Source of the DNA: Sinanaerobacter chloroacetimidivorans
GTDB taxonomy: Bacteria > Bacillota > Clostridia > Peptostreptococcales > Anaerovoracaceae
NCBI RefSeq assembly: GCF_018128545.1
Contig: NZ_JAGSND010000001.1
Coordinates: forward strand, 110,153 to 174,152
Length of the DNA: 64,000 bases
Reading direction: 5' to 3'
Part shown: one piece after another, positions 61,858 through 64,000 of the stretch
Numbering within the stretch: position 1 is the first letter of the stretch
Layout of the letters: every line of letters starts with the position of its first letter
Program-made: the position numbers and the translations under genes
The notes under the pieces: model-generated
The model's database searches: none
Told to the model about the DNA's origin: nothing
Seen by the model: the letters and a program-made list of their open reading frames with translations, nothing else

Positions 61858-62769
61858 ATGAAAACAACCTTTGAACACAAGCCGGATTTTCGCTTTCGGG
61901 ATTTCGTCATCGAAAAAAACGTGACCATACCAGCAGAACAGTTTGAGCGAATGCTTTGCAGACCACTGACTGATCAAAAATTTCTCACGGAGAACGCAGG
62001 GCTGATGTGGCAGGATAGTATGGATGTCTACCACTGCCTGCTGGTCACCGGCGAGGGCAGATCGGACGGCCTTCTGGTGGAAAGCGAGGGCTACAACTAT
62101 GCCCGGTATGCATCCTATGTGCCCGAAGCTACCGCTCTGCGTTATCCATCCCTCGCAAAAATGAATCGGGAATTAGCTGCCGCCGTTGACTTTATTATTG
62201 CTGATGGCACCAACCAGACTAGTGAGGGCAACTGTGTTTTTAGCTTCGCGGAGCTGGAGGAAAAGATCAGCCTCTGCGTAACAGAAAAAACATTTTTACA
62301 GGAGATGCTGGGCGATATGTTATGCAGCCGACCGGAGGTGGCCGACCTGACCATCGGAGATGACTGCTTTGATGTGGTCTATTACCTCGACTTTTGCCCC
62401 AACTGCCTGAAGGGGCAAGCGGCAGAAGCACCTGCCGGACAGACGCTCCGCGACCTGCTCAAAACGCCGATGGAAAATGTTCATCTGCTCCATAAGGACG
62501 TGGAAATCGAACCTGCCACCATCGTGGAGTTGTCCGCTGATACCCTGAACGATGCTGGAAAACAGGACTGGGCCGATGTGCTGGACGCACGGGTGTGTCA
62601 GGTTTACGAAGGGTTTTATGGTCACCAGATTGATCTAGAAGGAGTGAAACCGTCTCGCCTGCGTGCTTTTTCCATGATGCTTGCAGGCTACTGCTCGGAA
62701 GAAAACTATGAAAAATGGGTGGCGCAGCCGGAGGAAACTCCGTCTCAGTCACCAGAAATGAAGCTATGA
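61858..62769 (+). CDS. ICE hypothetical protein (DUF6329-like)
   Basis: A 303-aa protein: FEHKPDFRFRDFVIEKNVTI at the start, a middle with FCPNCLKG (CxxC) and NVHLLHKDVEIEPATIVELS. This resembles DUF6329-type proteins of Clostridial ICEs (from memory, uncertain). Soluble. Function unknown. ATG 61858 has TTAGGAGG upstream, 13 nt after the peptidase stop. Confidence 0.6.
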   Translation: MKTTFEHKPDFRFRDFVIEKNVTIPAEQFERMLCRPLTDQKFLTENAGLMWQDSMDVYHCLLVTGEGRSDGLLVESEGYNYARYASYVPEATALRYPSLAKMNRELAAAVDFIIADGTNQTSEGNCVFSFAELEEKISLCVTEKTFLQEMLGDMLCSRPEVADLTIGDDCFDVVYYLDFCPNCLKGQAAEAPAGQTLRDLLKTPMENVHLLHKDVEIEPATIVELSADTLNDAGKQDWADVLDARVCQVYEGFYGHQIDLEGVKPSRLRAFSMMLAGYCSEENYEKWVAQPEETPSQSPEMKL

Positions 62770-62785
62770 AATGGAGGACACGCAT

Positions 62786-63046
62786 ATGAAAAATACCACG
62801 CTGACTATTACCTTCAACATGGAAAAGATGGACGCACTGACTTTCCACATGGGCAAAAGAGATATTGACCTGCAGGCCGAGCTGAACGATACTGTACAGA
62901 AGCTATATGACAAGTACGTTCCGCAGGCAACTCGCGAGTATATCGACGATAGGGTTGCCCGTGAGGCTGGAGCAAAGGAGCGTTCACGCCGCCCGGTTCG
63001 CCCTGCCGCCCGCACCACTGATCTTTCCGAGCAGGGCGAAAGATGA
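62786..63046 (+). CDS. Small DUF6103-like protein
   Basis: An 86-aa protein (MKNTTLTITFNMEKMDALTF at the start, VPQATREYIDDRVAREA, basic Arg/Pro-rich tail). It resembles DUF6103 proteins located just before the mobilisation region of such ICEs (from memory). The fold may be ribbon-helix-helix-like. ATG 62786 has GGAGG upstream; ATG 62771 is an alternative. Confidence 0.65.
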   Translation: MKNTTLTITFNMEKMDALTFHMGKRDIDLQAELNDTVQKLYDKYVPQATREYIDDRVAREAGAKERSRRPVRPAARTTDLSEQGER

Positions 63047-63421
63047 CCGTCTCCATGTGTCGGCCCCTGTGACGCCGCGTGTGCGCTTTTCGAGGGCGAG
63101 GTAGCCCGTGTACCCCTGCGGAGGTTCTGCTCCGCGTTGGACCGGTTTGGCGGTAAGCTTCTAAAGGGGCTAAAAACCCTTGCTGCGGCTGGATTTTAGG
63201 GGTGAAATGAAGGGTCGAAAAGTGTGCAGGTTAAAGGGCGGGTGGCTTCAAGAAGCCCCATCGCCAAGAGAACACCGCCCGGCAAAGCCGTGCGGGGATT
63301 GCGCTCTGCCACCCAACAATCCGCTTTTACCCAAAATGGGTGGCTTCCATGCAGAAAACGTCCGTGTGTCAGGAGGATCATGGGTGGCTCAGAAGAAATC
63401 ACCAATAAAAGGAGGAATGAA
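63047..63421 (+). other. GC-rich non-coding stretch, candidate oriT
   Basis: No supported gene in ~375 nt. It holds a hairpin GCCACCCA (63308-63315) / TGGGTGGC (63337-63344), a small hairpin GGCTTC-AA-GAAGCC (about 63244-63257) and three copies of GGGTGGCT (about 63239, 63338 and 63382). Position before a ribbon-helix-helix gene, where a relaxase would follow, makes it the best oriT candidate in view. Confidence 0.45.
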
Positions 63422-63835
63422 ATGAGCGGAAACGCAGACAAAACTAAATTTTCCGTCCGGGTGGACACAGAGTTACTGGAGTTGGCCGACCAGTACATCG
63501 CAGACGCTACTGTCCAGAGCCGCACGGAGCTGATTGAGGATGCACTGCGATTTTACCTTGGGTTCCTCACATCGAAGAAAGCGGAAGATTATTTGTTACA
63601 ATCTCTGTCCTCCGTCATCATGGGTACGGTGCAGGACAGCGAGAACCGGTTGGCACGAATGGATTTCAAACTGGCAGTGGAACTATCCAAGCTGTGTCAT
63701 GTGATTTCGTACACGCATGATGTTGATGAGGATGATCTGCACAAGTTACACTTAAAATGTCTCGACGAGGTCAAGCGCATCAATGGTGCGATTGATTTCG
63801 AGAGCGCATATAAATATCAGAAACGTGAAACCTAA
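63422..63835 (+). CDS. Ribbon-helix-helix protein
   Basis: A 137-aa protein with N-terminal RHH (KTKFSVRVDTELLELADQYI, SRTELIEDALRFYLGFL) and a helical C-terminal part. It probably binds nearby DNA as a relaxosome accessory protein or regulator. ATG 63422 has AAAGGAGG upstream. Confidence 0.8.
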   Translation: MSGNADKTKFSVRVDTELLELADQYIADATVQSRTELIEDALRFYLGFLTSKKAEDYLLQSLSSVIMGTVQDSENRLARMDFKLAVELSKLCHVISYTHDVDEDDLHKLHLKCLDEVKRINGAIDFESAYKYQKRET

Positions 63836-63909
63836 ATTGTGAGAAAATATTTATTGGGATTGTTACACTGAGTTCGTTTATAGTGTGTTGAAAAAGGAGT
63901 TGGTCTACT

Positions 63910-64000
63910 ATGGTTAAGAAAGAAATTTTAGAGATGGTCATTACAGAGATGACTGAAAACGCACTGCTTGTTCGTAGGGAAACCTGTGTCGAGGAAGAAC
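63910..64000 (+). CDS. Unidentified gene, 5' end only
   Basis: ATG 63910 with AAAGGAG upstream; 30 codons visible (MVKKEILEMVITEMTENALL) up to the edge. Helical, acidic. Too short to assign. Confidence 0.5.
   Translation, partial: MVKKEILEMVITEMTENALLVRRETCVEEE

Larger units (their letters stand above)
32025..64000 (+). mobile_element. Integrative conjugative element, left part (runs off window)
   Basis: From just after the RlmD-type gene to the right edge the sequence becomes GC-rich, almost all genes point right, and content is that of a Clostridial ICE of the Tn1549/CTn kind: PrgI-, VirB4-, VirB6- and VirB2-like genes, NlpC/P60 peptidase, YodL, SpoVG, adenine methylase and DUF4320/6133/6103-like proteins. 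Two group II introns are nested inside. A Tad-type pilus set is included. The right end, integrase, relaxase and VirD4 are not in view; the left boundary is inferred to +/- 300 nt. Confidence 0.8.

Noticed and set aside
63180..63425. 81-codon ORF before the RHH gene
   Set aside because: Atypical composition, no family, and overlap with the hairpin/repeat stretch proposed as oriT.

Overview
The window comes from a low-GC, endospore-forming Firmicute, most likely class Clostridia. Evidence: an IspH/ribosomal protein S1 fusion, YlmC/YmxH, a TepA-type ClpP-fold protease, SpoIID/LytB, AhrC-type ArgR beside recN, and strong AGGAGG ribosome-binding sites with frequent TTG/GTG starts. No rRNA, tRNA or CRISPR array was found. 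The genus is not determined.

Region 1 (1-5100) is mixed. It has the C-terminus of a membrane-anchored protein, two copies of a ~239-nt decayed repeat ending in a terminator, two XRE regulators, an AraC/GyrI-like regulator, a trans-sulfuration PLP enzyme and a YlmC/YmxH protein. Region 2 (5202-14493) has TepA and then a Gram-positive Tad pilus operon: TadZ, TadA, TadB, TadC, a Flp-type pilin, TadE-like pseudopilins and a DUF6382-like protein. Region 3 (14550-32024) is core chromosome: zinc-ribbon protein, DUF5685, J-domain protein, SPOR protein, RarA, IspH-S1, RecN, ArgR, RuvC-RuvA-RuvB, SpoIID-like, QueA, Tgt, MetA and an RlmD-type methyltransferase.

Region 4 (about 32025 to the right edge) is visibly more GC-rich and is read as the left part of an integrative conjugative element (ICE) abutting the 3' end of the RlmD gene. 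Its first part carries accessory genes: an N6-adenine methylase, a YubB-like protein, AbrB-type proteins, YodL and SpoVG. Next comes a second, element-borne Tad-like set: a pilin-like protein, A24 prepilin peptidase, CpaB, a MinD-like ATPase, TadA, TadB, TadC and pseudopilin-like proteins. It runs directly into type IV secretion genes: a VirB2-like DUF3852 protein, VirB6-like, PrgI/VirB3-like and VirB4 encoded as two proteins. Then follow a small antisense peptide gene, an amidoligase with a gamma-glutamylcyclotransferase, an XRE repressor, a SLOG protein, an NlpC/P60 peptidase, a GC-rich non-coding stretch that could be oriT, and a ribbon-helix-helix protein. Relaxase, coupling protein, integrase and right end are not in the window.

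Two different group II introns with RT-HNH proteins interrupt two essential conjugation genes: the VirB2-like gene (46888-49407) and virB4 immediately after its Walker B motif (54711-57504). Removing each restores an intact reading frame. The main points of interest are the Tad pilus/T4SS hybrid, the EGYVD-motif pilin-like proteins beside their own peptidase, and the antisense 36-aa gene whose mRNA ends can pair over a long range.
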